Assembly (NCBI RefSeq): GCF_035918095.1
Contig: NZ_CP109137.1
Span: 2,296,001-2,360,000, forward strand
Length of the DNA stretch: 64,000 bases
Origin: Streptomyces sp. NBC_01750
GTDB lineage: Bacteria > Actinomycetota > Actinomycetes > Streptomycetales > Streptomycetaceae
Direction: 5' to 3'
Shown here: positions 6,933 to 15,217 of the stretch, one piece after another
How positions within the stretch are numbered: the first letter of the stretch is position 1
Layout: every line of letters starts with the position of its first letter
Notes under the pieces: model-generated
Told to the model about the DNA's origin: nothing
Database searches by the model: none
Seen by the model: only the letters and a program-made list of their open reading frames with translations
Translations under genes and position numbers: made by a program

Positions 6933-7589
6933 CTAGGCCGCGCCGCCGCGCTCCCTGGCGGGCCGGGTACGGCGGTAGAGGACGATGCCGCCGAGCAGCA
7001 GCGCGGCGCTCGCGGGCACGGCGAAGGCGACCTGTCCGGAACCGGTGTGCGCCAGAGCGGCGGAGGGCCCGGGCGTCACTGCGCGGGGCGTCGGCCTGTG
7101 CGGCGCTGCTGCCTTCGGCGGCGTGGCGGGCCTCGGCCGCACGGGCGGCTTGCCGGAGGTGTTGGACGAGGAATTGCCGCCGGCGGAATTGCCGATGCCG
7201 ACGACGTTCACGGAGTTCCCGGTGACATTGACCGGCAGGTCGACCGGGACCTGAACGCCGTTGCCGGAGAGAATTCCGGGTGAATCCTTTTTGCTGCCTC
7301 CGGCGCCGGCGCCTGCCGTGTGTGCGCCCGGCCTCAGCTGCGCGCCGTGCGAGGTGTTGGCGCAGTCGTTGCCTGCCGACGGGTTGAGCAGTCCCACGAC
7401 GTTGACGGTGTTGCCGCACACGTTGACCGGGACGTTCACCGGAAGCTGCACCGTGTTGCCGGCCAGCAGTCCGGGCGAGTGGGCCGCACCGCCGTCCGCG
7501 TTCGAGTCTGCGTGCGCGTGCCCCGCCATGGCGAGCGCGCCACCCGTGAGCATCACGGTGACCAGACCCTTTCGGTGAACCTGCCTCAT
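6933..7589 (-). CDS. long chaplin with two chaplin domains and a cell-wall sorting signal
   Basis: A 218-residue secreted surface protein of aerial hyphae. A signal peptide (MRQVHRKGLVTVMLTGGALA, ending at HAHA) is followed by two chaplin domains: SPGLLAGNTVQLPVNVPVN with CGNTVNVVG and a paired Cys in NDCANTS, then SPGILSGNGVQVPVDLPVN with VTGNSVNVVG. The first has the two Cys of an intramolecular disulfide; the second lacks both. A Pro-rich spacer leads to LAHTG near residue 185, a hydrophobic helix and an RRTRPARERG tail, the sorting signal for a class E sortase. Long chaplins are anchored to the wall and help short chaplins coat hyphae. The ATG at 7589 has AGGGA upstream. Confidence 0.92.
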   Translation of the reverse strand: MRQVHRKGLVTVMLTGGALAMAGHAHADSNADGGAAHSPGLLAGNTVQLPVNVPVNVCGNTVNVVGLLNPSAGNDCANTSHGAQLRPGAHTAGAGAGGSKKDSPGILSGNGVQVPVDLPVNVTGNSVNVVGIGNSAGGNSSSNTSGKPPVRPRPATPPKAAAPHRPTPRAVTPGPSAALAHTGSGQVAFAVPASAALLLGGIVLYRRTRPARERGGAA

Positions 7590-7864
7590 GGGTTCCCTGC
7601 CTTCAGGAGAAATTCGCGGGCACTCGCCCGCTCCCGAACCAACGCCGATGAGGCCATTCGAGTTATGGAAAAATACGCCTTTCACTCCATCGAGTGTGCG
7701 TCTTATCGAATTTCTTTCCCAGCCGGGATACGACGCCCTACGGCTCATGTGGGTGGTTGCCGGCCGAATCCGGATTGCCGACGCACGGTTTCGTGGCCTG
7801 CTTGCCAAAGTCGCAACGCACGCCGCGGCCGCCCCGCGGTCCCCGAAGGAAAGGCCCGATCCCC

Positions 7865-8347
7865 GTGCCCACTGTGAAGCAGCGCACTCTCCTCGCCGCC
7901 GCCGGTGCAACTGTCGCCGTACTGGCGGTGAGTGCGCCCGCCGCCACCGGCGCGCTCGACAGCGAACAGGCGAAGGCGCCCACGGCCGCGTCGGGCTCGT
8001 ACGCCGCGGCGCGCGGTGCCGCGTACATCGAGACGCGGCTGTTCTTCGGTACCGAGCGGCCGGACGGCGGGCCGGATGTGACCGACGCACAGTTCATGGC
8101 CTTCGTCGACCGGAGTGTGACGCCGGGCTTCCCGTCCGGGCTGACGGTCCAGGACGGCCGCGGGCAGTGGCGGGACTCCAACGGCAGTATCGAGAAGGAG
8201 CGTTCGTACGAGCTGATCCTGCTGTACCCGGCAGGCGAGGCCCCCACCCGCGGTCCGCTGATCGAGCGGATCAGACAGGCGTACATCGAGGCGTACGCGC
8301 AGGATTCCGTGGCCAGGCTGGACGAGCCGACGCTCGCCGACTTCTGA
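7865..8347 (+). CDS. DUF3574 domain-containing secreted protein
   Basis: A 160-residue protein with an N-terminal signal peptide (MPTVKQRTLLAAAGATVAVL then a small-residue run ending near APAATGA). The remainder matches DUF3574: YIETRLFFGTERPDG, VTDAQFMAFVDRSVTPGFP, GLTVQDGRGQWRDSNG and LILLYPAGEAP. No catalytic role is known. There is no lipobox Cys, so it should be released rather than lipid-anchored. The GTG start with GAAGGAAAGG upstream is chosen because it begins the signal peptide. The 275-base gap to the divergent chaplin gene should hold promoters for both, with an AT-richer stretch around 7650-7720. Confidence 0.8.
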   Translation: MPTVKQRTLLAAAGATVAVLAVSAPAATGALDSEQAKAPTAASGSYAAARGAAYIETRLFFGTERPDGGPDVTDAQFMAFVDRSVTPGFPSGLTVQDGRGQWRDSNGSIEKERSYELILLYPAGEAPTRGPLIERIRQAYIEAYAQDSVARLDEPTLADF

Positions 8348-8452
8348 CAGCGCCCCGGGCTCGGTCGCGCGTACCGTCGACGGCACGGAAGCGGCCATGG
8401 CCCGCCCCGGACAAGCCGCTTGTGCGGCCGGCGCAACGGGCAGTTCTTTCCC

Positions 8453-8986
8453 ATGACGGATCGCCCACTGCTCCTCCTCGACGTCGACGGCCCGCTCAAC
8501 CCGTACGCGGCGCGTCTGCCGCGCCTGCGGGGCTACGCGACGCACCGCCTGCACCCCTCGTACTGGCTCTCCCACCAGCCCCCGGGCTCCCGCCGCCACC
8601 GCCGGGGCCTACGCATCCATCTCAACCCGGCCCACGGGCCGAGGCTGACGGGCCTTCCCTTTGAACTGGCGTGGGCCACCACCTGGATGCACGAGGCCAA
8701 CACCATGATCGCCCCGGGCATCGGCCTGCCCACCGACCTCCCGGTGATCGAGTGGCCGGAACTCTTCGCGAAGGACCCGGACGGGCTGTACTGGAAGACC
8801 CGGCCGCTGCTGGAGTGGGCGGCGGGCCGCCCGTTCGCCTGGGTGGACGACATGATCTCGGACCTGGACACGGCACACGTCGCGGCCCAACACGACGCTC
8901 CCGCACTGCTGTTGCGGATCCATCCGAGGCGGGGGCTGCAGGAGGAGGACTTCGCCACGCTGGTCAGGTGGGCGGAGGGCCTGTGA
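8453..8986 (+). CDS. HAD-like hydrolase domain protein
   Basis: A 177-residue cytoplasmic protein with features of the HAD fold: an N-terminal LLLLDVDGPLNPYA (nucleophile and acid/base Asp in DVDG) and a C-terminal FAWVDDMISDLD (paired metal-binding Asp). The middle, including HPSYWLSHQPPGSRRHRRG and WATTWMHEANTMIAPGIGLP, is characteristic of a Streptomyces group annotated as HAD-like or hypothetical. Substrate and partners are unknown. The start at 8453 is chosen because the HAD motif begins directly after it. Confidence 0.75.
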   Translation: MTDRPLLLLDVDGPLNPYAARLPRLRGYATHRLHPSYWLSHQPPGSRRHRRGLRIHLNPAHGPRLTGLPFELAWATTWMHEANTMIAPGIGLPTDLPVIEWPELFAKDPDGLYWKTRPLLEWAAGRPFAWVDDMISDLDTAHVAAQHDAPALLLRIHPRRGLQEEDFATLVRWAEGL

Positions 8987-9094
8987 CCCGGGCCCCAGCG
9001 ACGCTGGGGCCCGGGGCGATCGAGCACCAAACGGTCTTCGAGACCGGACCACTGTGGTCGGTGCCCCAGTCGGCCGGGAGCGGACCGTGAAGTG

Positions 9095-9496
9095 TCAGCG
9101 CCCTTCGCTCAGTTCGAGCAGGTGGCCGTCGGGATCGCGGAAGAAGCAGCGAACCTCCGCATCGTGCTCCACGGGCGGGGTCAAGAATTGCGCGCCCCGG
9201 GCGCGCAGCGTGGCATGGGCCGCGCGGCAGTCGACCACGCGGAAGGTCATCTCATGGCTCACCCGGTCGGCGTCCGCGGGCGGGGTGAATGTCACGGTGG
9301 GCTTGTCTTCTGTGGGCCCGCCGCCAGTGACCAGCAGCAACCAGGTCCCGCAGAGGCGCAGGACGGCGCTGGTTCCACCGTACTCGCGGACGAGATCGGC
9401 GCCCACGACGTCGCGGTAGAAGTCGCGGGACCGGGAGAGGTCGCCGACCACCAGCAGATGGGTCAACTCCGCTCCGCCGGGGAAGTCGGTCGTCAT
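9095..9496 (-). CDS. VOC (glyoxalase/bleomycin-resistance) family protein
   Basis: A 133-residue single-domain VOC protein. The first beta-alpha-beta unit is LTHLLVVGDLSRSRDFYRDV and the last is DAEVRCFFRDPDGHLLELSE, whose FRDPDGHLLEL is the family signature with a metal-ligand Glu. Members act as lyases, dioxygenases or ligand-sequestering resistance proteins; the substrate cannot be predicted. The ATG at 9496 has GAAGG eight bases upstream and is preferred. An in-frame GTG at 9526 would overlap the stop of the upstream FMN reductase by one base, so the two genes may be coupled. Confidence 0.8.
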   Translation of the reverse strand: MTTDFPGGAELTHLLVVGDLSRSRDFYRDVVGADLVREYGGTSAVLRLCGTWLLLVTGGGPTEDKPTVTFTPPADADRVSHEMTFRVVDCRAAHATLRARGAQFLTPPVEHDAEVRCFFRDPDGHLLELSEGR

Positions 9497-9525
9497 CTCC
9501 GGGCCCTTCGGTCGAACATCGGTCA

Positions 9526-10185
9526 CTACTCGGTGCGTTGTGTCACGGGGGCACTCGTACAGTCGCCCAGGAACTCGTACCAGCGGCGCTGCAGGCAGGG
9601 GTAGAGAGTGTCCGCCTCGACGAGGTCGAGGAAGGAGTGGACTGTCGCTGTCAGCCGCTCCTGAAGTACGTCGTCGACCAGTTCTCCGTCTTCAGCGAAG
9701 GCCTGATGGGCCTGCGCGAGACTGAACATGTCGGGGTAGACGCGGGCGCCGAGGTGTTCCAGCGGAACGCGCAGCGACCACAGACCTCGGTTGCCGCCCA
9801 GCATGGACGGGGAAGCTGAGACGAGCAGCGCCTGTTTGTCCTTGAACGGCTGAGGCCGGAACCGTGACACCCCCAGTCGATGGCGTTCTTCACCACGCCC
9901 GGTACCGAGGCGTTGTACTCGGGGGAGGCGATGATGACCGCATGGACCTCCTGGATGCGGTCGCGCAGTGCGGAGGCGCCCCTCGGGCAGCCCCTGGGCC
10001 GCCTCGACATCTCCGTCGTATGAGGGCGTGTCGAAGTCACGGAGGTGGGCGAGTTCGGCCGTGGCGCCGTTGCGGTGCACAAGCGTGGCGACCAGCGCCG
10101 CCAGCCGGGAGTTCATTGAGCCGGTCCGAAAGGAGCCGCACAGCACGAGTACGCGAAGCGCCTCGCGGTGAGCATGGACGGACAT
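9526..10185 (-). pseudogene. NADPH-dependent FMN reductase, interrupted by two frameshifts
   Basis: The N-terminal LRVLVLCGSFRTGSMNSRLA (FMN-binding GSxRxxSxN motif) and the C-terminal KDKQALLVSASPSMLGGNRG with EHLGARVYPDMFSLAQ are in one frame. The diagnostic middle, IIASPEYNASVPGVVKNAID, is in another. The frame is lost near 9977-9983 and regained near 9870-9874, both at C-rich homopolymers on the plus strand, so the ends remain in register and one long ORF hides the break. The intact protein would be a flavodoxin-like reductase of about 200 residues. This is either real decay or base-call indels in the assembly. The start at 10185 (MSVHAHREALRV) fits the family better than the upstream in-frame ATG. 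Confidence 0.75.
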
Positions 10186-10192
10186 GACGCGG

Positions 10193-10727
10193 TCACCTTC
10201 CGGCGCGTGGGGCGAATCCGTCATGATCGTGACTTTCCGGTTGCGGCCTCACGGTCTCCTTCAGGACTCGGGGCGCGCACCCTTCGGGGCCCCCAGCCAG
10301 AGCGAACTCGCACCAAACGCGCTTTCCCTCCGCGAGACGATCCTGACCCCACTGGCCGGAGAGCGCATCCACGAGCAGGAGCCCACGGCCGTGCTCGTCG
10401 TCTCCCCCGAGCCGTCCCTGGCGGGCGGGCTCGGGGAAGCATCGGCGATCTCCATCCGGAGGACGGCGCGGGGGCTGTCATCCGTTGCCGCCGCGAAGAA
10501 GAGCGCGAGGCCGACCCGGCCGTCGCCGTGGGCCACGGCGTTGGTGACCAGTTCACTCGCGAGTAGCCGTAGGCTCTCCACCAGCCCATGGGGATGCACC
10601 AATCGGCCAGGACGTCCTCGACGAGCCGACGGGCGGAGCGCGGCACCGTGGGCGCCGGTGGGAGCTGGAAGAGAGCCTTGCGCTGATCCGCCGTCCGGGT
10701 GCACACACGCGTCGCGCTCATGGTCAT
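10193..10727 (-). pseudogene. RsbW-like ATP-binding regulator, interrupted by two frameshifts
   Basis: A Streptomyces-type ATP-binding (HATPase_c) regulator. Three consecutive frames carry its parts: MTMSATRVCTRTADQRKALF with SARRLVEDVLADW (start at 10727), then LVESLRLLASELVTNAVAHG with the ATP-binding Asn, then DDEHGRGLLLVDALSGQWGQ holding the GRGL lid and ending at 10193. The shifts fall near 10583-10605 (around a GGGG run) and near 10401-10412 (a CCCCC run). Each part is well conserved, which argues for recent mutation or sequencing indels rather than old decay. Intact relatives are anti-sigma-factor kinases or related switch proteins of about 140-180 residues. Confidence 0.7.
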
Positions 10728-10980
10728 GCCGATCAGAGATCGCAGGACATAACGGTTGATATATTTACTAAATTCTGATCGAGATTAGCGCCGCGTTGAT
10801 TGACACATCAACTCGTGTTGGCCGGATCGACCGTGCACTGATGCCCTTGCGGCGCTGTGGCCGAGGTGACTCGGCCGCATCACTGGGCCAGGATCCCGTC
10901 AGCCTCTGGAAGCGGCCGACCTGCCGGCGGGCCGACGACACATCCGTGGTCCTGAAGCAGGCAGCCCGGTCGCTCGGTCG
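10728..10980. promoter_or_regulatory. AT-rich intergenic region upstream of the RsbW-like gene
   Basis: This 253-base gap contains an unusually AT-rich stretch at about 10750-10790 (including ttgatatatttactaaattc), standing out sharply from the surrounding high-GC sequence. It lies directly upstream of the minus-strand RsbW-like gene, so a promoter or operator is likely. No exact -35/-10 pair could be fixed with confidence, and no convincing coding sequence was seen in the gap. Confidence 0.35.
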
Positions 10981-12237
10981 TCATCTGCCGAGCAGTGCGG
11001 CGAGCGCGCCGACCGGGTCGGTGTCCGGAGTACCGCGGGGCCACCACTCCTCGCGGTCCGCGTCCGATTCATAGCCGTACCAGAGGCCGTTGCGGCCGAA
11101 GCGGAGCTGCAGCGTGCTGGTGGAGAGGTGGTTGCGCCAGGGCCGGAAGTGCGGGAAGTCGGCAGCGATCAGGGCCGGGCGGGCGCGGTCGAAGGGCCCG
11201 GCGGGCGGGTCCCAGGGTTCTTCGAGTACGGCGAGGGCTTCGCGCCCTCCCTGGCGCCAGGCCGCCACCGCGCGGGCCAGGTCGGTGGGAGTGTGATCGG
11301 TGGCGCCTGCGAGATCGCGGTAGAGGGCGCGGGTGGAGGCGGTCAGGCCCGAGCCGGGGTGGGCGGCGGCAAGGCGGACCGCGTCCTGCCATTCCGTCAG
11401 CTCCGCGGTGGGGTCCGTGCCGGTGGTGAGAAGGGTGTGGGCGCGGGCGGCCGCCTCGGTGGCGAGGAGATCCAGGGCAAGGGGGTCGGGCCCGCCGGGC
11501 GAGTGGGGGTAGGACGGCGGACGGCCCGGGTGAGCCGGAGCCGGGAACGGCGGCGGAAGGACGGGGAGCGAGCGAGGGGCGAGCGCCTCGTGGGCCGGGA
11601 CCGTCGGCGCGGCGGTGGCGGCGGCCGCGGTGGTGCGCTCGGCGGCCGAGCGGGCCGCGTTGCGATGGGCGAGGGAGGCGAGGATTTCGCGTTCGCCCAT
11701 GCCGCGCATCAGGAACAGCACGAACGGGTCCTCGTCCAGCAGCCGGGCCGTCTGGTAGCAGAGCGCCGCCGCGTGCTTGCAGGGATAGCCGTCGTCCGGG
11801 CAGGAGCAGTCGGGGATCAGGTCGCCCGGTGTGGGCAGGAGGTCCGCCACGGTCGCCAGCGCGTGCGGCACATCCTTGTCGAGCAGGGCCGCGATGTGGT
11901 CGGGGCGGGCGGCCGCCGCGGCCAGGAAGTCGTCCCAGTCGTCGTCGGAGAGGGTGCGCAGGCGGATCTCCGTACGGTACGGGCGAGGTCTGGTGCCGTG
12001 TACGTACGCCACGACCCGGCCCGGCGTGACCGTGATCGCGTCGACATGGCCGCGACCCGCGTACGCACGGCCCCGGAGGAGGCGGGCCCGGTCCAGTGCC
12101 GAGCCCTCCAGCGCCGCCACCCAGGTGTTGCCCCACCAACTGGACGCGAATTCCTCGCCGGTGAGCGGCTCCAGGGCGGGGAACGTACGGCGGCGGTCGT
12201 CGTGGCGGGGACCGGCGGGTTGCGAGCGCGGGGTCAT
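10981..12237 (-). CDS. SWIM zinc-finger family protein
   Basis: A 418-residue protein with a SWIM zinc finger near residues 140-155, CSCPDDGYPCKHAAALCY, matching the CxCx(n)CxH pattern. SWIM domains bind DNA or protein. Upstream of it the family-typical FASSWWGNTWVAALEG is present. The C-terminal part has Pro/Ala-rich linkers and ends with DFPHFRPWRNHLSTSTLQLR. Its ATG overlaps the stop of the SNF2 gene (ATGA, 12234-12237), so the two are co-translated. SWIM/SNF2 pairing is common in actinobacteria and suggests a chromatin- or repair-related ATPase complex (inference). Confidence 0.88.
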   Translation of the reverse strand: MTPRSQPAGPRHDDRRRTFPALEPLTGEEFASSWWGNTWVAALEGSALDRARLLRGRAYAGRGHVDAITVTPGRVVAYVHGTRPRPYRTEIRLRTLSDDDWDDFLAAAAARPDHIAALLDKDVPHALATVADLLPTPGDLIPDCSCPDDGYPCKHAAALCYQTARLLDEDPFVLFLMRGMGEREILASLAHRNAARSAAERTTAAAATAAPTVPAHEALAPRSLPVLPPPFPAPAHPGRPPSYPHSPGGPDPLALDLLATEAAARAHTLLTTGTDPTAELTEWQDAVRLAAAHPGSGLTASTRALYRDLAGATDHTPTDLARAVAAWRQGGREALAVLEEPWDPPAGPFDRARPALIAADFPHFRPWRNHLSTSTLQLRFGRNGLWYGYESDADREEWWPRGTPDTDPVGALAALLGR

Positions 12238-15095
12238 GAGGGCCTCCGCAGGGAGACGAGATCGGCCAGCTCACGGTCGGTCAGTTCGGTCAGGGCCGCC
12301 TCTCCGGAGCCGAGGACCGCGTCCGCCAACGCGCGTTTGGACGCCAGCATTTCGGCGATGCGGTCCTCCACCGTGCCCTCCGCGATCAGTCGGTGGACCT
12401 GCACCGGCTGTGTCTGGCCGATGCGGTACGCCCGGTCCGTGGCCTGCTCCTCCACGGCAGGGTTCCACCAGCGGTCGAAGTGGATGACATGGCCGGCCCG
12501 GGTCAGATTCAGACCGGTGCCGGCGGCTTTGAGGGAGAGGATGAAGACCGGGGTCTCACCGGACTGGAAGCGGTCCACCATGCGCTCCCGCTCGGCCACG
12601 GGGGTGCCGCCGTGCAGGAGCTGGGAAGGGATCGCCAGGGCCGTGAGGTGCGCCGAGAGGATGCGCGCCATGGAGACGTACTGGGTGAAGATCAGGACCG
12701 AGCCGTCCTCGGAGAGGATCGTCTCCACCAGTTCGTCGAGGAGAGCCAGCTTGCCTGAGCGGCCCGCCAGCCGGACAGTGCCGGCGCCCGTCGCGGCGCC
12801 GTGCCCCGTCAGGCTGTGCTCCTTCAGGCTGTACTCCTTCAGGCTGTACTCCTTCAAATACTGCGCGGGATGATTGCAGATCTGCTTCAGCCCGGTGAGC
12901 AGCTTCATCACCAGACCGCGGCGCGCGATGCCCTCCGCGCCTTCGATCGCCGCCATCGTCTCCCGTACGACCGCTTCGTAGAGGGACGCCTGCTCGCGGG
13001 TGAGCGCGACGGGATGGTCGGACTCTGTCTTCGGCGGAAGCTCGGGCACGATGCCCGGATCGGACTTCTTGCGGCGCAGGAGAAAGGGGCGGACGAGCCG
13101 GGACAGCCGCTCGACCGCGTCGTCGTCCTCACCGTTCTCGACGAGGCGCGCGTGCCGGGAGCGGAAGGCCTTCAGCGGGCCGAGCAGTCCGGGAGTCGTC
13201 CAGTCCAGCAGCGCCCACAGCTCGGAGAGGTTGTTCTCGACGGGGGTGCCGGTGAGGGCGACGCGGGCCGGGGTCGGGATGGTGCGCAGGGCTTTGGCGG
13301 TCGCCGAGAACGGGTTCTTGACGTGCTGCGCCTCGTCGGCGACGACCATCCCCCAGGTGTGCGCGGCCAGCCGGTCCGCACTCGTCCGCATCGTGCCGTA
13401 CGTGGTGAGGACGAAGCCGCCGTCGGGCTCGGGAAGTGTCCGGTCGGCGCCGTGGAAGCGGCGTACCGGCACGCCGGGCGCGAAGCGGGTGATCTCCCGC
13501 TGCCAGTTGCCGAGCAGCGAGGCGGGGCAGACGACCAGCGTCGGGGCCGTACGGGCACGGTGGAGGTGGAGGGCGATCACCGTGACCGTCTTGCCGAGGC
13601 CCATGTCGTCCGCGAGGCAGCCCCCGAGTCCGAGTGAGGTCATCAGATCCAGCCAGGCCAGGCCCCGCAGCTGGTAGTCGCGGAGTGTGGCGGCGAGGCC
13701 CGCCGGGGGCGCGACAGGTGCGGAGGCAGCGGTGAGCCGGTCGCGCAATGCCGCCAGCGCGCCGGTCGGGACCGCCTCCACCGTCTCGCCGTCCACCTCG
13801 GCCGTGCCGGTCAGCGCCACGGCCAGTGCGTCGACCGGCTCGAGCAGCCCCAACTCCCGTTTGCGCGCCTTCCGTACGAGATCCGGGTCGACGACCACCC
13901 ACTGGTCGCGCAGCCGCACGATCGGGCGGTGCGACTCGGCCAGCGCGTCCATCTCCCGCTCGGTCAGCGGATCGCCGTCCAGCGCCAACTGCCAGTTGAA
14001 TTTGAGCAGTTCCTCGCTGTCGAAGAACGGCGTGCCGTCCGTCGCCGAGCCGGGCGCGGAGCGTACGACCGCGGCGGCCGAGAGCGTACGCGCCAGCTCC
14101 TTCGGCCAGTGCACGGCGACCCCGGCCGCGGCCAGGCGCGCCGCGCCCGGCCCCAGCAGCTCGTACAGCTCGTTCTCGGTCAGCGGGAGCACATCGGGCA
14201 CGTCCCGTTCCAGCAGCCGGGCGAGGGGCGGCCAGACACGGGCCGCGCGGCGCAGCGCCAGCACCGCGTCGATCCTGGCGCGCGGTCCGAAGTCCTCGTC
14301 GCCGTCCCCCGCCCACAGCCGGGCCGCGTCGATGACGAGCGTCGGGTCGGCGAGGCTGTGCACCTGGACGAGGGCGGCGCCGGCATTGCGCTCCGCGCCG
14401 TCCTCCTCGGCGATGTCGAAGAGCTCCAGGGCGGACAGGTCGAGGCGCAGCGAGACGCGCACTCCCGCGTCCATACCCGCCGCGGCCTCCGCCGCCCACT
14501 CCCGCGCGGCGGGCAGATGCTGCGCGGGAAGGGCCGCGAACGGCGCTCCCGCGGCATACGGGGCTGCGGGCGTGCGTGGCAGGCCGTCGGCCACGGCGTC
14601 GAAGAACGACCGGACCAGCGCCTCAGGATCCGGCAGCCGCAGCGGCCGCACATCACCGACGGGGACGGCATGCGCCTCGTACGGCATGGCGGCGGCGATC
14701 GCCCGCAGCTGGGCGATGTCGTCGGCGTCCAGCGGGCCCGCCCGCCATGCGTCATGGTCGGTCGTGGTCAGGCCGGGCAGCAGCCTGCCGCGCGCCACCA
14801 GATGGACTGCGTGCAGCGCGGCCGCGCCCCAGCAGGCCGCGGCGGGGTGGGCGGCCGGATTCCGGCGGGCCCGGGTCAGCAGCGGTACGGCCTCCGCGAC
14901 CGGCAGCAGCGTGGCGGGGACGGTGCGGCTGCGGACGCCGGTGCCGTGCCCGCGCACGACCGTGAGCTCGTCGCTCGCGTCCCGGAGCCGGTCGCCGTCC
15001 GGGTCCCAGAAGGCGACCCGCCCCTCGCGCGGCAGTGCGGCCGGCACGAAGACCGCCGCGCAGGTGTGCAGCAGCTCCCGCATGTCGGACGTCAT
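12234..15095 (-). CDS. SNF2-family DEAD/DEAH-box helicase
   Basis: A 953-residue Snf2-type ATPase. The N-terminal 450 residues are poorly conserved (SNF2_N-associated region). The helicase core follows: motif I CLADDMGLGKTVTVIALH, motif II VVADEAQHVKNPFSATAKAL, motif III ALTGTPVENNLSELWALLDW, then a C-terminal helicase domain with VLIFTQYVSMARILSAHL, LSLKAAGTGLNLTRAGHVIH and motif VI DRAYRIGQTQPVQVHRL. Such enzymes translocate on duplex DNA and remodel protein-DNA complexes. A very strong ribosome site (GGGAGGTGA) precedes the ATG at 15095. A nine-residue-like repeat (LKEYS/LKEHS) sits between the lobes near residue 755. Confidence 0.92.
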   Translation of the reverse strand: MTSDMRELLHTCAAVFVPAALPREGRVAFWDPDGDRLRDASDELTVVRGHGTGVRSRTVPATLLPVAEAVPLLTRARRNPAAHPAAACWGAAALHAVHLVARGRLLPGLTTTDHDAWRAGPLDADDIAQLRAIAAAMPYEAHAVPVGDVRPLRLPDPEALVRSFFDAVADGLPRTPAAPYAAGAPFAALPAQHLPAAREWAAEAAAGMDAGVRVSLRLDLSALELFDIAEEDGAERNAGAALVQVHSLADPTLVIDAARLWAGDGDEDFGPRARIDAVLALRRAARVWPPLARLLERDVPDVLPLTENELYELLGPGAARLAAAGVAVHWPKELARTLSAAAVVRSAPGSATDGTPFFDSEELLKFNWQLALDGDPLTEREMDALAESHRPIVRLRDQWVVVDPDLVRKARKRELGLLEPVDALAVALTGTAEVDGETVEAVPTGALAALRDRLTAASAPVAPPAGLAATLRDYQLRGLAWLDLMTSLGLGGCLADDMGLGKTVTVIALHLHRARTAPTLVVCPASLLGNWQREITRFAPGVPVRRFHGADRTLPEPDGGFVLTTYGTMRTSADRLAAHTWGMVVADEAQHVKNPFSATAKALRTIPTPARVALTGTPVENNLSELWALLDWTTPGLLGPLKAFRSRHARLVENGEDDDAVERLSRLVRPFLLRRKKSDPGIVPELPPKTESDHPVALTREQASLYEAVVRETMAAIEGAEGIARRGLVMKLLTGLKQICNHPAQYLKEYSLKEYSLKEHSLTGHGAATGAGTVRLAGRSGKLALLDELVETILSEDGSVLIFTQYVSMARILSAHLTALAIPSQLLHGGTPVAERERMVDRFQSGETPVFILSLKAAGTGLNLTRAGHVIHFDRWWNPAVEEQATDRAYRIGQTQPVQVHRLIAEGTVEDRIAEMLASKRALADAVLGSGEAALTELTDRELADLVSLRRPS
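12823..12858 (-). repeat. short in-frame repeat inside the SNF2 gene
   Basis: Three copies of a 15-bp unit ctccttcaggctgta (the first a variant with tgctccttcaggctg) lie side by side around 12818-12860. They encode a repeated Tyr-Ser-Leu-Lys-Glu tract on the minus strand, in an insertion between the two helicase lobes. In-frame expansion appears recent because two copies are identical. Confidence 0.6.
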
Positions 15096-15135
15096 CGGGT
15101 CACCTCCCTCTGCCGATCACGTACCGAAGTACTGG

Positions 15136-15165
15136 ATCTACGACCTTACGGGTGGGGTCTGACAA
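15136..15165 (-). promoter_or_regulatory. candidate promoter of the SNF2-SWIM operon
   Basis: On the minus strand TTGTCA (15165-15160) is followed 18 bases later by GTAGAT (15141-15136), a fair match to the principal-sigma consensus, about 40 bases ahead of the SNF2 start. Position and spacing support it; no transcription start is known. Confidence 0.4.
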
Positions 15166-15217
15166 CGGGCTCCGGCAGTCGGCCGGGACGCCTCGGCCGA
15201 CGCCCCGCGGACAACCC

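Noticed and set aside
10796..11074. A 92-residue plus-strand frame upstream of the SWIM gene end
   Set aside because: No ribosome site or recognised family; it overlaps the end of the SWIM gene.
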